A stretch of DNA of 64,000 bases from Solen grandis (Eukaryota; Mollusca; Bivalvia; Adapedonta; Solenidae), in NCBI GenBank assembly GCA_021229015.1, contig CM037782.1:42685224-42749223 (forward strand), written 5' to 3'. Position numbers and translations under genes: made by a program. The notes beneath the pieces are model-generated. The model ran no database searches. It saw only the letters and a program-made list of their open reading frames with translations, and was not told the DNA's origin. Each line of letters begins with the position of its first letter. Within the stretch, counting starts at the first letter, position 1. Positions 1 to 11,101 of the stretch are shown here, piece after piece.

Positions 1-42
1 TTTTTTTTTTTTTTTTTTTTTTAAAAAGGGGAAAAAGGGTTT

Positions 43-82
<40 letters not shown>

Positions 83-552
83 GGCCCCCCCTTTTTTCCC
101 TTTTTTTTGGGGGGCCTAAAAAAAAATTTTAAAACCGGAAAAAAAAAAAAAAACCCTTTCCAAAGGGGGGGTTTTTTCTTTTTAAAAAAAAAAAAATTTT
201 TTTTCAAAATTTTTTTTTTGGGGAAAAATTTTTCCCCCCCCTTAAAAAAAAATTTTTTTTTAAAAAAATTGGTTTAAACCCCCAAAAAAAAAAAAATTTT
301 TAAAATTTTTTTAAAAGAATTTTTTTTGGGAAATTTTTTGGGGAAAATTAAAAAGAAGGAAATTTAAAAAAGGGGAACCCCCTTTTTTTTTGGAAAAAAA
401 AATTAAATTTTTAAAAAAAAAAAAAAAAGGGGGGTTTTTAAAAAATTAAAGGGGAAAATTTTTTTCCCCAAAAAATTTTTTCCCCCCAAAAAGGGGTGGT
501 TTTTTAAAAAAAAATTTTTTTAAAAATTTTTTTTTTAAAAAAAAATTTTTTA
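1..552. other. Low-quality homopolymer sequence at window edge
   Basis: Almost every base lies in a run of three or more identical bases (poly-T, poly-A, poly-G and poly-C blocks in succession), which no natural sequence class explains. It looks like a failed consensus at a contig end, with stretched homopolymers. No gene or repeat can be read here. Confidence 0.8.
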
Positions 553-2020
553 TAATATTTACATCCTGAAAACATAGCAGATTAAATATTTTAGATAATA
601 TGTACCTATGCTGGATAAACCTGATTATGAATAACTAAAGGGAAATAACTCCAAAAACTGCATATGTCATCAGTGAGATCAATTGATATACAAAACTTTC
701 AGCTGTTACCTCTAAGGGTCATTGAACTTTACTTTTTGCAATATGAACTATGAAAATGAATAAATGGCAATGACTAATTAAATAACAAAAGTAGAGTTAT
801 AGATCTGCACTTTTCCTCAATGAGATATATCCATGAAGTCTGAAGCTGAAACCTCCAAGGGTCTTTGATTCATGTCCCACAAAAAAAAAATCAAAATCAA
901 AAAAAAAAAAAAAAATTGAAAAAGCAACAAGTTATGGCTCTTGTACACTGCATATTGGTATCTCTACGTGTCCTAGGAGTAATGCCCCACCCACTGCCCT
1001 TCACCAAACTAGAAACCAGATTTTTCTGCTGTGAAAACCTGTTTTAAAGCACATACCAGTAATACCTAACCCTATGGGTTTTTTAAATCTTTATTCAAAG
1101 CCATGGCAACAAGACTTCTGTATGGCTTGATCATATTTTAACACCTTTTGTGAAGGATCATCCATTCTGTGCTTCATAAAGAGAGGATTTTATTTAAAGC
1201 AAATGTTGAAGCTACAAGCCCCATGACAATAATGGACAAAGGATGATCAGCTTTCTCTATTTTCGCAACTTTTGAGTTGTCATTCTTTCAGAATGGTAAA
1301 TCAGCTTAATAATGAGATAGACTATTTGGAAAGTACCGGGTAACCATCTATTGTGGGAAGGTGTAGAATGCAATATCAGACTAATGTGGGTAGATGTGAA
1401 ATGTAAATACCGTCCCGAAAGAATGACAACCCACTGGGGGAATAGGTCATTTTGGGTCATGATGTGCTCATAAGCTAAATCCTACCTTGACCACACACCC
1501 TTTTCCTGCTCTTCTCAAAAACATCTGGCAACTGGATTAAACCTTGTGCCCCTGGGAAGTTTACCACCAACCGACTTTAAAGATTCAACATCATATAGCT
1601 CTACAAGAAAAAACCTGAGGGACTGGTCAAAATTTTACATTTTTCACACTTTTTAAATTCTCAAAAAAAGGGAAAAAGTCCCATCTATGAATTACTTATG
1701 TAATTATACTAGGTCCTTGACAGGTCGGGAATTACTGGGTAATATATCAGTTTACAGAAAATTTTTTCCAGCTACGAACACTAAATTATCGAACAAGTTA
1801 TCCTAAAATTTTTACCGTGTGAGATAATCTTATCTCATACAGCTTGCCCTTTCCAGCAAACTGTCTAAAAGTACCAATATGATTAAAGAAATACTGTAAT
1901 AGATTCACAATTGTTGTGAATTTATATTTCATTCATTGGAAATATTTTTCTAGTTTGTTTATTATTTAAATTTTAAAAATAAAATGTGGCATTTTGTGAA
2001 ATTTGAATTTTTATTAGGGT
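553..2020. other. Non-coding sequence, no recognised gene
   Basis: AT-rich sequence downstream of the visible agpat5 exons on the minus strand. I searched both strands for the missing agpat5 exons (the stretch following HX4D, including the conserved FPEGTR region) and saw none. Part of 600-1000 reads like degenerate dispersed-repeat sequence similar in style to 27340-27640. Short open frames here have no recognisable domain. Confidence 0.5.
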
Positions 2021-3330
2021 TTTAATTTTTTTTGCATAGAGTCATAATAAAACACCTAATGCGGTCTTGGGTACGAAGAATGCGAAAATGATCATTTGTA
2101 GGTGAGGAAATAAATCTCCCAAAGCCCATTAATTTGGGAAAAAATCCCACCCTAAAGGTTGAGATAATAAAAAAAAACTCGCAACCCTTTTTTTTTTTTA
2201 CGATCTCAACCCTGGGGTGGGATTTCCTTATCCAAAACTCAGGGTGTATTTTTTCCCATTTTAAATCCTTAGAAGGTAGCAATCACTATAGATAAAACTA
2301 TGTTTTTTTTTTTTTTAAAAAAATCCACATCATTTTATTTTTTATAAAATGTCCTAATTCATGGAAAAGTGTTTTTACCGGTAATCCCCACAACCCGGGT
2401 TTTTTTACCCTTAAATTTAATGTTTTTCCAGCTGATTCCCACACAAAGCCCAAAGGGCAACCAAGTATTATGTTTAACATTACCCCAAATAGACATGTAT
2501 TTGACTTGATTTAATTTACATTTATTTAAACAGCATTTCAGTAATAGGACGTCCACTAATCACAGGGGGATAAGACCCCAAATGCAGAAGGCATCCGGGT
2601 AGAAAACCCCCCACCTACCCCAAGCCAACTGGAAAAGGGTTCCTCACATGAAAATCCCAAAAGACCCTGCCGGGAAATTTAAAACCCCCGCGGTGAGGGG
2701 CTGAAAAGTGTTAAAGTAAAGGGCTTTACCCTTTTTGGCCACGAGGCCCCACATGTATTTGACCCAAATTGAAAAAATAGAGAGACCCAATAAGACACCT
2801 TCTTTTTTTGCTAAAAATATTTAGGCTCAGATTTTTCATGGGCTGCACGTACAGAATGTTTAAATTTTTAAAAATGGAAATTATATATAAATCCTATTAA
2901 TTTTGGGTATTAAAAATAAATAATCTGTACCGGATTAGGACAAAAATTTTACTTTTACCCAAAAAAAACCCTTTCCATAAATACAATTTTAAGTTTTAAA
3001 AATAAAAATTTTTTTTGTAACTAAAAATTTTTGAATAAAGGTGGTTTAAATCAAAAATGCAATCTTGTTGACCCGGGTAAAATACTTTTACAATTTTAAA
3101 AAACCCCCGCTTTTGATGGATTTTAAATGCAAATAAAGTATGTTTTTCAAAAAAATCTTACAGGTGTTTTTGAAACCTTAAAGTCATCGTTGCTTATTTG
3201 CTTTCTCTTTTTGGGAAATTCCCCCTTCTTTTGACATAAATACAGGGAAAGCGAAATTTATAAAAATAATATAGGTTTTTTTTTAAAAAAATATTTCTGA
3301 ACCTAATTTCATTTTAAAAAAGAAAACTAC
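2021..3330. other. Poor-quality stretch with stretched homopolymers
   Basis: Runs such as GGGG, CCCC and TTTTTTT are strongly over-represented compared with the sequence on either side, and a SINE copy inside it (2575-2755) differs from its relatives mainly by homopolymer-length changes. This points to weakly polished assembly rather than biology. Open frames here should not be trusted. Confidence 0.5.
2575..2755 (-). mobile_element. tRNA-derived SINE, degraded copy (same family as 17804-18053)
   Basis: Read on the minus strand it follows the 17.8-kb SINE: a GGGGCCTCGTGGCC-like head, CCCCTCACC, a CCGGCAGGGTC segment, then TTCATGTGAGGAA and CCCGGATGCCT. Many homopolymer-length differences make the copy ragged, and both ends are uncertain. 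Confidence 0.6.
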
Positions 3331-3686
3331 ACAATTTAGGTATGTTTTCAGTATAGGTCATGCTGAAATGTGTTTATAATAATGCTAGTATTTGACTTTA
3401 AGCATATAAATAATATTTAACTTGATGTTAAAGCATAATTTAATAAATGCATTAAGATTAAACAGTCTCTTGAGATACGAGTTAAATACATGTAATAAAA
3501 GTAAGGGTCATCACAGACTTTTTCTACATCAGATTAAAAATGTCAATGTTTTCACGAGTAATATAGAACACTTTACCAGAGTCAAGCCATCTGGAACACT
3601 ATTAATTTACAAATAGTATAAAACCAAATCAGTATATGATTGAAATTCAGGCTGATCATGTTTTATTATCAACTACTCACTTCACA

Positions 3687-3928
3687 TTAACCCTTTCCCT
3701 CATATAGACTCATTATGACGCCCTCAATAGGTTCCACATAAAGCCTGATCTGCAGAAAACCACAGTTAAACCTTACCAAATTTAATTACAAAATCCTCAT
3801 TTCCAGACCACTGAGGAGCAACAAACAACATAAAACCAGATCAGCCTGCAAGTTACTCGCAAGCTGATCTGGTTTTATGTTGTTCGCATAGGTCTTTTCA
3901 TGGTGTCCTCTATGAGGGAAAGGGTTAA
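3687..3928. mobile_element. TTAA-ended MITE, copy 1 (242 bp)
   Basis: Begins TTAACCCTTTCCCTCATA and ends with its reverse complement form TATGAGGGAAAGGGTTAA. The 3' half carries a large hairpin built from ATAAAACCAGATCAGCCTGC and its complement. The TTAA at both ends could be the duplicated target, as in piggyBac-type elements. Two further full copies lie at 5981-6222 and 60793-61039, so this is a mobile family rather than a local palindrome. No transposase is encoded. Confidence 0.85.
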
Positions 3929-4196
3929 ACTCTATCAAAGACAAAACCTGTGAGGAATTCCATGGTCTTTAGAATGGTCAGCCTTGTCAATGATCAAAAA
4001 TAGTGTCAAAGAAAGGAAAAAAGCTTAAGCAAGAGAAAGCTTAAGCAAGAGAAATAACTTGAAGGTTAGAAGTTCTATTTTATACCCTGCAATAAAGTTC
4101 TGTTAACAAAGACGATCTTGGCAATACCCAGTAAATGACCAGCAATAAGGCTTACTGTGTTTGAACTACTATAGTGAATATTAAATTTTAACTAAC

Positions 4197-4312
4197 CTGT
4201 CTGAAATAAAACCCATACAGGGGGAAGAACTTGAGGCCATCCTTCAGTATGTACCTGATGGAACCTATAGATCCCTGGGGGGCTGCCAACATATCCGCAA
4301 TCACCCAGTCAA
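4197..4312 (-). CDS. agpat5: agpat5 coding exon 3
   Basis: 116 nt: two bases complete the Val codon, then 38 codons starting DWVIADMLA and ending GFYFRQ. AG acceptor at 4314-4313 and GTTAGT donor at 4196 downward, ending in phase 0. RYILKDGLKFFPLYG matches the conserved block that follows HX4D in AGPAT3/4/5. The following exon, expected to carry a GGI(Y/F)V-like motif, is not visible in the window. Confidence 0.9.
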
Positions 4313-7300
4313 CTGAAATAAGGCAAGTCAGGTTCCAGCTTAAGAACTAAATTCCCACTTCCATGGTGTGAACAGGGTAATTTTCAAAAAAAGGATGTGC
4401 TTTGATTTTTTCTAACTGTATATGTAAAACAATATTTTTGGGAATGATCTAGGTATAACTGTTTCAATTACATTCCTGTGCCATAAATAACAGTTTTACT
4501 TATTTTCTACATTCACCAGAAATGCATCTTTGAAGTTTTAAGTTTTTAGAAGTGAAAACATAAGCACTACCTATTCACGGCTAAGCCAACAGTTCACAAA
4601 CACTATCAGAAACAAAAGCATGTATTCTTTTGAGTAAACCAGGTCAATCATTGACTACTATTATCCAAGAGTAGCTATTGGATAACTTGTAAGTCAATTT
4701 AAATATGGCTTTAAACACTAAAAGGTCCATCAATTGTCAAGTGATGAGAGTTTAGAGTTGGATTTCATTTGTTATTTTCCCATATGCTTTTTATTTATGC
4801 ATCATCATGATATTATCTAAGACTCTTATAGCCAAGGAAGTTGATAAACCACCCTTTTTCAAAATTGTGTGATTTTCTTTTCCAAAACAATGTGGCTTCT
4901 TACTGAAATTCAATGTAAGGGCACCATGGTCCAGTGGTAGGGTTTACTGACTACAGACTACAGCTGCATGTTTGAAACCAAAAAGAATTCATCAGGTCCT
5001 TCTCCTGTGGAAAATACTGGTGCCACCCAGGAACCATCAATAAGGATTACCAAAGAACCTGATTCCTGGGATAACTATACACAGATATACCATTCCTTCT
5101 CCACAAGTTTTGCTTGAAAGATGAATTAAGTAATTCTAATTTTTATGACTTAAACTTGGTATGCATTTTAAAATAGCACATGTTGGTTGGGATGTCATGA
5201 TAAGCACGATTCCTGTAAAGACCCAAATTCTGTGAAGCCCAGGTATCATAAGCATGTCTAGAACAGTAAGTCAACTTGGATAATCAACACATTCCCTTTT
5301 TAATGGCCTGAGATAGCAAACTGGTGAAAACTTCCAAAATCCATAAGTTTAGTTTGTAGATTACGTAAAAACCATTATAGTTCTGCAACATTTTTCTGTT
5401 ACCTCAATTTGGTTGACCGAAAAAATTTCCAGACATATCTTCAGGAAGGAACATTTCTGGGAGACTCTGATCATGTTTTATAGATTAGATTCTGGTGTTA
5501 TTGTTTTCATTTTAGGGAGGTATTCTATCTAATAAGAATACATGCCTATTTTGTCATAATTTATGGTGCGTTTTGTTTGCCATTTGCGTTTTCTTTATCA
5601 TTCATGTGATGGTATCACTCTTAATTAAAGGTATGAAATAACATTATATAAATTCTTACCTGTACTTTGGTGATTGCAGATGAATATAACATTTTCTTTT
5701 TCACCATTTAATGGTGATGCATCACCATATAATTTTACCTGTAAAAGAAAAAAATAAAGTTCAAATCAATTTAACATTCACAGACATACTGCTAAAAAAT
5801 TGACAACTTTTTGTATATACAATGTATCACCAGATTTGAAAGATGCCCCAACTCAATAAATCATAATTATTCTTTAATGGTCTGTGTTTCAAATTTTATA
5901 TTATTGAATAATCTCTAAATATAAAATCTGATTATTAATGATCAAATCTGACATCAATGTCACAGTATGATAGGAATAATTTAACCCTTTCCCTCATATA
6001 GACTCATTTTGACGCACTCAATAGGTACCACATAAAGCCTGATCTGCAGAAAACCACAGTTAAACCTTACCAAATTTAATTATAAAATCCTCATTTCCAG
6101 ACCACCGAGGAGCAGTGAACAGCATAAAACCTGATCAGCCTGCGAGTTATTCGCAGGCTGATCTGGTTTTATGCTGTTCGCATAGGTCTTTTCATGGTTT
6201 CCTCTATGAGGGAAAGGGTTAACATAATTATTGTATGGGACTGATCAGTATTCATCACTGTACTAAAAACCTTAAACCAAGAGATTATCACATAAAAAAG
6301 TCTATGAAGGAAATCTTGCCACTGCTGCAAAAAGTAAAGAAATTTAAAAAAAAATGTCATTTGAGTCTATTATATGTATTTTTTTTTTTTTTGCATTTTT
6401 ATCATTTAAACAGGCTTCCAATATACTTTGCACACATGTAACATAGTGAAAAAAAATAGTTGGCTCATGGCCCAGAAACAGGCCAATCTTTACAATGAAT
6501 GCCTGTAACGTATTTAAACAGGTAAAATTTTTCTCCCCTCAAAACCTGGCCCCATTTTAATATAGGAACCCTGAAAATTATAATTTTAGAAAAATAATCA
6601 CCAAATTCATGTACATGTATTTCATATAAAAAATTCTATTAAAATGACCTAAAATGTATTTGATATTCAGGTTGTATTAGTGTTTCCATTTGTTTATTTA
6701 AAAAATCTTTTTTCTGGAGATATAGGATATATTGAATTTAATCAGAAAAAAAATTCAACAAAAACTTAATGTTGCATATTATCATTATAATCAAAAAATT
6801 CAATTTACCTGAAATTTTTAAATTGAATAGAATAACATTTAGCGAGTTTAAATGTTTATTTTTAATATTTCCATGGATTACCAATTAAATATGGTAGATT
6901 ATAGAATAAATTATTTCAACTTATTGATTATATCGATTATCTTTGAATTATTGATCATTATGGATTGTCTCATTTTATACATTTTTACACTACAGGTATT
7001 TCGATATTAAAAAAAAAATGATTACATGCTTTACTGCACTACACATCTGTAATGTTAAAATGGCTCATGTTTACACGTTTTCAACGTAGCCTATACATAC
7101 ATTTGTGTATGCTTCAGTATATCAATTGTGTCTACAAATAACAATTAATATGTCAAGTGCTGAAAGTGCTGAGAAAAACAGAAACAACCAAAAAAAAAAC
7201 AGAAAAAAAAAAAAACATATTTGGGTTAATTTCAATGTTGTCCAATGTACTTTTTACTAAAAATACACTGAATCTCGCGTCCAATTTTAAACCTGCAAAA

Positions 7301-10300
7301 AAAGGCACCTGTCTCATAACGTTGCAAGGAATCTCTGTAAAGATTGACCTGTTTCTGAGGCAACGATTTTTTAAATTACTTGTTTTAATATGCTACATGC
7401 ATTCGCTAAAACGATTGGCCCAGTGCGCGAAGAATATAGAAACAAGTCCTTGAGGATTTTCAACAAAACTTTTTTATATGTAAAATACCAGTAAAACACA
7501 TAATTACTACCAATTTTGATGTTACAATATGTCGCCAAGAAGCACATTTGTTTGGTTTAATGTCTTTGACTTCTACCCAACAGTACAGTGAAGTTTGGAC
7601 CAAAATCATTGTCTGCTATGAGGGATTGTCCAAAAATATGTGGACTTTCTTAATATCTTTTTAGCGTTAACATCAATCATAAAGATTTTTTATCCTTATT
7701 AATTTTGATGTATTCTCAGAACGTATTTCAAGTTAAGATGTGACATGAAAATAGTGTTTTTATGGTGTTATGAAAAATGTATATAAGCGCTAATGGGTGC
7801 AACCTAAATTTAAAATCAAAATTCAATTCAAATTCAGTATATAACTTAAATTTGGTGATAAAATTCCGCGAAACGATATGAATTTGTTTAATTATATCAA
7901 ATAAGTCTGTTGTTTATTTTTCTGGCGTAATTTAAGTGTATGTATGGTAAAACCATGTTAACAATAATGCAGTTATATGAAAACATAGGAAAACAATGGA
8001 CATGGCCAAAAATTGAAAATCATGCCATTATCATGTTCTGCCATGACACCAACTCAGACACTTGAAAAAATCAGGCAAGACAACCTAAGGAAAGCAGTTT
8101 CATGATATTTCGTATTAAAATTGGCACAGTATATTCATCTGAGGCAAGAAAATCAGCAAGAAGACACAGAATGAGGGCCGAGGATGATAATGCAAAGTAC
8201 ATCAAGACATGTCTTAACATGAATAGTAGTGATCTTGTCTGTGTGCTGGACAAAAGGAGGCCCAGATTTCTGATCTGTCACTTTCTGCTTCATGTGCTTT
8301 TTCTGCTTTCCCTGCACACACAGCTCCCATCATGTGCCTTGAGATGTCGTTGATGGAGCTAGGGACAGTAACCCATCCTCCGTATTCCCCAAACCTTGCT
8401 TCTATGGACTTCGCTATATTCCCAGGTATTTTATCTCAACCATACGAGTTTAAATCATCATTATTATTATGAGAAATAAACAACTGCAATAATAATAATA
8501 ATAATAATTATAATAATATCAATAATAGTAATCATAATAATTAATAATAAAATAAAAATAAATTTTGACTGAAAGTTGAAAGTCAAGTTGCGGGGTAAAC
8601 ATTTCAAGTCAGTGGCTGAATTGCTCAACACATTCTTTCAGACCTTTACGGGATGTGGCTGCTACCATGTACAAGCACTTGGTTAACCATCACAAGTGAT
8701 GCATGGAAGCTAGAAGTGATTATTTTGAGAAACGTTAATTAACTAAGGTCATCACATTGTTATATTTGACGTTTCTGATTTTGACCAAAAAAAAAAGGTT
8801 GATGTCGTATTTAATTTATAGACTGCACCAGGAGTGCAAAAATGTGGTATTGTTAACAATACATTCTTTCTTCGTATGAAAGATTTACGGACGTTTCGGT
8901 AAATTACCAGTTTGGTAAATTGATTTTATATAGTAATTGGTTTGGACGTTTCGGTAAAATGATTTTTTATAGTGTTTACCTATATGTATATCACACCTAA
9001 ACGCATGTGTGAAAGTAGATTGGTGGGGTAGATTGGTTATACCAAAATATCATTAACCTAGGCATTAATTAAAATTAATTGAGACAGAGTAAGAGAAAGA
9101 TGTGTGAGAGGGGAAAAATGAAATGTTTCTTAAACGAAAGTGTTTTTTTTTTTGTGTTTTTTTTTGGGGGGGGGGGGGATATACATAAAAAAATATTTTA
9201 CCGAAACGTCCAAATCACTTACTATATAAAATCAATTTACCGAACTGGTAATTTACCGAAACGTCCGGCTACCGTATGAAAATATATTCATGACAATTTC
9301 GGAGTTATTTGATTATACGTTCCAAAATGACATAAAAACTTTCAGGCTTATATTCCAAATGGTTTTCATGCTACATAAAAAGTCCACATACTTTTGGATA
9401 ACCCCTTGTATAACTAATTACTTTATCATTAACTATATGTGTTATTTTTATTTCAAAGAAACAGATAATGCTAATTTTGCTAGATGCAGTGGTTTTGCTG
9501 TGGATGCAATGTTTTTATTTCAATGTATCCAATGGATGCATAAAATATACGGACAATGCTATTGAAATTAAAGTAGGATGAATACTTTCCATATTGGGAC
9601 TTTTTTTTAGCCTAGGTCCTAGGAATTGTGCAGCAAAAAAGGTTAAAAAAATCACTGTTGTATCAAACTGTAAGAATTAATAGATATATGAAGGAGCCAA
9701 TCTAATTTACCTGTTATGTCTTTGACATAAAAAACAACATCATAATGGCATTATGTTCTGTTTATGTATGTTCCCAGTATTCAAATATATTTATGACAAT
9801 CACGACACATCTAAAGGCAAGGGGAAAAAATAAGCGTTATACTTATTGACCTATTCACTGGAGAGCAATGCCCGGCATATAGGGCCTACGTTCAAATGGT
9901 TTCTTATACTAAAATGCATGCGCTGTAACTATACTTTTCAGGCAGTCGTTTAAACATGTTTAAAGGAACAAAATGCATTTTCTTAACAGATTTATAAAGT
10001 TTAACTTACCATTTTTTACGTTAACTATATATTTTTAAAGAATTATGCCAAAATAAACAAATCGGCAAATGGTACTGTATTTTTGAGTACTGAAAGAATA
10101 TGCAAACTTGAAATAAACGAATGTACCTCAACTCCTGTGTACGTGTGGAAAAAGAATAAAACCAGACGTTGGTACATTGAATACAGCCTGTCGTCTAGAT
10201 TCGTGTAAACCCTCCGGGGCAATAAAGATGTCACTGTCCGAATCGCTGCCCACATGCTTATGAATGTAGGAGCAGATCCAAGCATTATTGCAGCTGGCGC

Positions 10301-10345
10301 CGTCCATCGTAAGGAATAAATGTGCACAACTACAGAGAGAAGCAT
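4197..10345 (-). CDS. agpat5: agpat5: 1-acylglycerol-3-phosphate O-acyltransferase 5 (partial; exons 1-3)
   Basis: Three exons join in frame, 10345-10127, 5738-5660 and 4312-4197, giving 138 residues from the start codon. The enzyme family moves an acyl chain from acyl-CoA onto lysophosphatidic acid and related lysophospholipids, in ER or mitochondrial membranes. Visible: a hydrophobic N-terminus with one or two membrane segments (residues about 10-40 and 60-70), then the catalytic HX4D motif as NHQSTVD (His96, Asp101), then the GLKFFPLYG segment typical of this subfamily. The N-terminal MLLS, LDDRLY and VLFFF strings are those of AGPAT5 rather than AGPAT1/2. The remaining exons (FPEGTR motif and C-terminal membrane segments) are not found to the left edge. 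Start codon: first Met of the conserved N-terminus. Confidence 0.9.
4918..5090 (+). mobile_element. tRNA-derived SINE, diverged copy
   Basis: Head CACCATGGTCCAGTGGTAGG resembles a tRNA A box; a degraded B box (TGTTTGAAACC) follows about 50 nt later, then a body with ACTGGTGCCACCCAGGAACC. The 30.0-kb (+) and 46.7-kb (-) copies share the TGGTCCAGTGGTAA-type head and the ACTGGTCCAACC..GGAA body. It sits in agpat5 intron 2-3 on the opposite strand to the gene. Confidence 0.55.
5660..5738 (-). CDS. agpat5: agpat5 coding exon 2 (HX4D motif)
   Basis: 79 nt, bounded by an AG acceptor after a pyrimidine tract (5740-5739) and a GTAAGA donor (5659 downward). It encodes VKLYGD, an acidic/basic loop and FICNHQST, and ends with one base of the Val codon. 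The next exon completes NHQSTVD, the acyltransferase catalytic HX4D box, so phase and motif both confirm the junction. Confidence 0.92.
5981..6222. mobile_element. TTAA-ended MITE, copy 2 (242 bp)
   Basis: Same length and ends as copy 1. The internal hairpin spans about 6117-6179 and is nearly perfect: GAACAGCATAAAACCTGATC pairs with the complementary stretch ending at GTTC, around a GCGAGTTATTCGC tip. Inserted within agpat5 intron 1. Confidence 0.88.
8366..8640 (+). pseudogene. Mariner transposase remnant
   Basis: Two fragments of a Tc1/mariner transposase C-terminal catalytic region, HPPYSPNLASMDF and LRGKHFKSVAEL, separated by about 150 bp of AT-rich insertion including (AAT)n at 8488-8515. 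The open frame at 8102-8353 just upstream on the same strand (ARKSARRHRMRAEDD..) may be eroded, frame-shifted transposase sequence but is not identifiable. No intact DD(E/D) triad can be read. Confidence 0.65.
8888..9267. mobile_element. 380-bp MITE with long inverted repeats, nested in mariner
   Basis: Arms 8888-8960 and 9195-9267 are inverted copies of about 73 nt with only a few mismatches. Each arm contains the motif GGACGTTTCGGTAAA twice in direct orientation. The centre (8961-9194) is AT-rich and holds poly-T and poly-G runs. It lies wholly inside the mariner remnant, so it arrived later or hitch-hiked with it. Confidence 0.85.
10127..10345 (-). CDS. agpat5: agpat5 coding exon 1
   Basis: 219 nt, 73 codons, from ATG at 10345 to a GT donor at 10126-10125 (exon ends GAG, intron begins GTACAT), phase 0. 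The encoded N-terminus starts MLLSVVVHIYS and is hydrophobic, with a likely signal-anchor segment. It ends FFFHTYTGVE just before the LYGD segment of exon 2. The frame stays open past the donor but loses all similarity there, which supports the junction. Confidence 0.9.
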
Positions 10346-10557
10346 GCTGTCACACTGTCTTCTTGCAATGTATTATTTCCAGATCACCTTCAAAACATGT
10401 GTTTTCTTTTATGCGGAAGTGACCCTCAAAATCTAAATATACACTTCCGGGTTATATGCAAAGTTAAAAAGGTTGTTACATGGTGACGTCATAGACCTCT
10501 GCATGACAACCAAAAGTGGCTATAATTTCCCCGCGATGATTTAAAATAAATTAAGGA
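10346..10557. promoter_or_regulatory. Putative bidirectional promoter between agpat5 and the divergent first exon
   Basis: 212 bp separate the two divergent start codons. The interval contains an ETS-type site CACTTCCGGG (10442-10451; CCCGGAAGTG on the other strand), a second GCGGAAGTGA (10413-10422) and a consensus CRE TGACGTCA (10484-10491). There is no TATA box. ETS plus CRE without TATA is a common pattern in housekeeping bidirectional promoters. Transcription start sites cannot be placed from sequence alone. Confidence 0.6.
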
Positions 10558-10704
10558 ATGGGAAGTCTTGAGATTCCACAACTGGGGCCGCAATCCCGAG
10601 AGGGATCTTCCAAGGACCTTAAAAGAGCTGTATCTGCAACCGTTGATCCGGGTCAATTATTACTGCGTCTCGCAGGAAAACCAGTGAATAAGAAATCCGA
10701 ACAT
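10558..10704 (+). CDS. First coding exon of an unrecognised gene, divergent from agpat5
   Basis: 49 codons from ATG to HIS before a perfect GTGAGT donor (10705-10710), phase 0. An in-frame TAA lies two codons upstream, so this ATG is the first possible start on this transcript. The peptide starts MGSLEIPQLGPQSREG and continues SSKDLKRAVSATVDPGQ, LLLRLAGKP and VNKKSEH. It is hydrophilic with no signal peptide, probably a cytosolic or nuclear N-terminus. Base composition is much less AT-rich than the surroundings, and it starts next to a promoter-like interval. I do not recognise the family. Downstream exons were not found before the N gap. Confidence 0.55.
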
Positions 10705-10924
10705 GTGAGTATGATAAATCTTATAATTGATTCCCAATATCAGGCAAATAACAGGAAATCGTATAGATCTATATATGCCCTTTTATTTATTTATTTATTT
10801 ATTTTGCGCAGATAATTAATTAAACGACTAAACGATTTCCTCTTTTTGAATGGGACCAGGGTTTCTGTCTATATACATAGTATTAAAGAGGCCCTGATGG
10901 GATAAAGTGCATGTAAAAAATATA

Positions 10925-11070
10925 GTATGTTTGTTGGGTTTAACGTCCAAACGACAGTATTTCAGTCATTTGAAGACGATGTCTACTTGAGACAGATATA
11001 ATGCTGCCACACTGCAGTATAACAGTACCATTTTTCTTTCTTTGTTTACGTTTTTGGTATGTCGCGGCCG
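10925..11070 (+). repeat. Dispersed repeat, GGGTTTAACGTCC family, copy 1
   Basis: Contains GGGTTTAACGTCCAAACGAC, TATTTCAGTCATTTGAAGAC, CTACTTGAGACAGATATAAT and CTGCCACACTGCAGTAT. These blocks recur in the same order at 27905-28020 and 35432-35730, so it is an interspersed element. Bivalve genomes commonly carry repeats beginning with this GGTTTAACGTC string (from memory). No coding capacity. Confidence 0.7.
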
Positions 11071-11101
11071 AATAAGAATTATAAGCAAACTTTGTTACAC
11101 C

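Larger units (their letters stand above)
7625..9405 (+). mobile_element. Degenerate Tc1/mariner element
   Basis: Inverted ends: GTCCAAAAATATGTGGACTT on the left (about 7627) and, on the right, AAGTCCACATACTTTTGGAT (about 9379-9398), with TA beside each end as expected for the family's TA target. Inside are transposase scraps: HPPYSPNLASMDFAIFP at about 8375-8425, matching the PYSPDLAPxD(Y/F)xLFP signature near the third catalytic acidic residue, and LRGKHFKSVAELLNTF at about 8587-8634, matching the C-terminal LRGxxF block. An AAT microsatellite, stops and a nested MITE interrupt it, so it is inactive. Confidence 0.75.
5739..10126 (-). other. agpat5 intron 1
   Basis: 4.4-kb intron holding a TTAA MITE (5981-6222), AT-rich unassigned sequence (6223-7619) and a dead mariner element (about 7625-9405) with a MITE inserted in it. 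Short plus-strand open frames (for example 7157-7453) are AT/poly-A driven and show no domain. Confidence 0.7.

Noticed and set aside
10043..10126. C-terminal part of the open frame continuing agpat5 exon 1 (SFISSLHILSVLKNTV..)
   Set aside because: Similarity to AGPAT5 stops exactly at the GT donor and resumes in exon 2 with matching phase, so this is intron.
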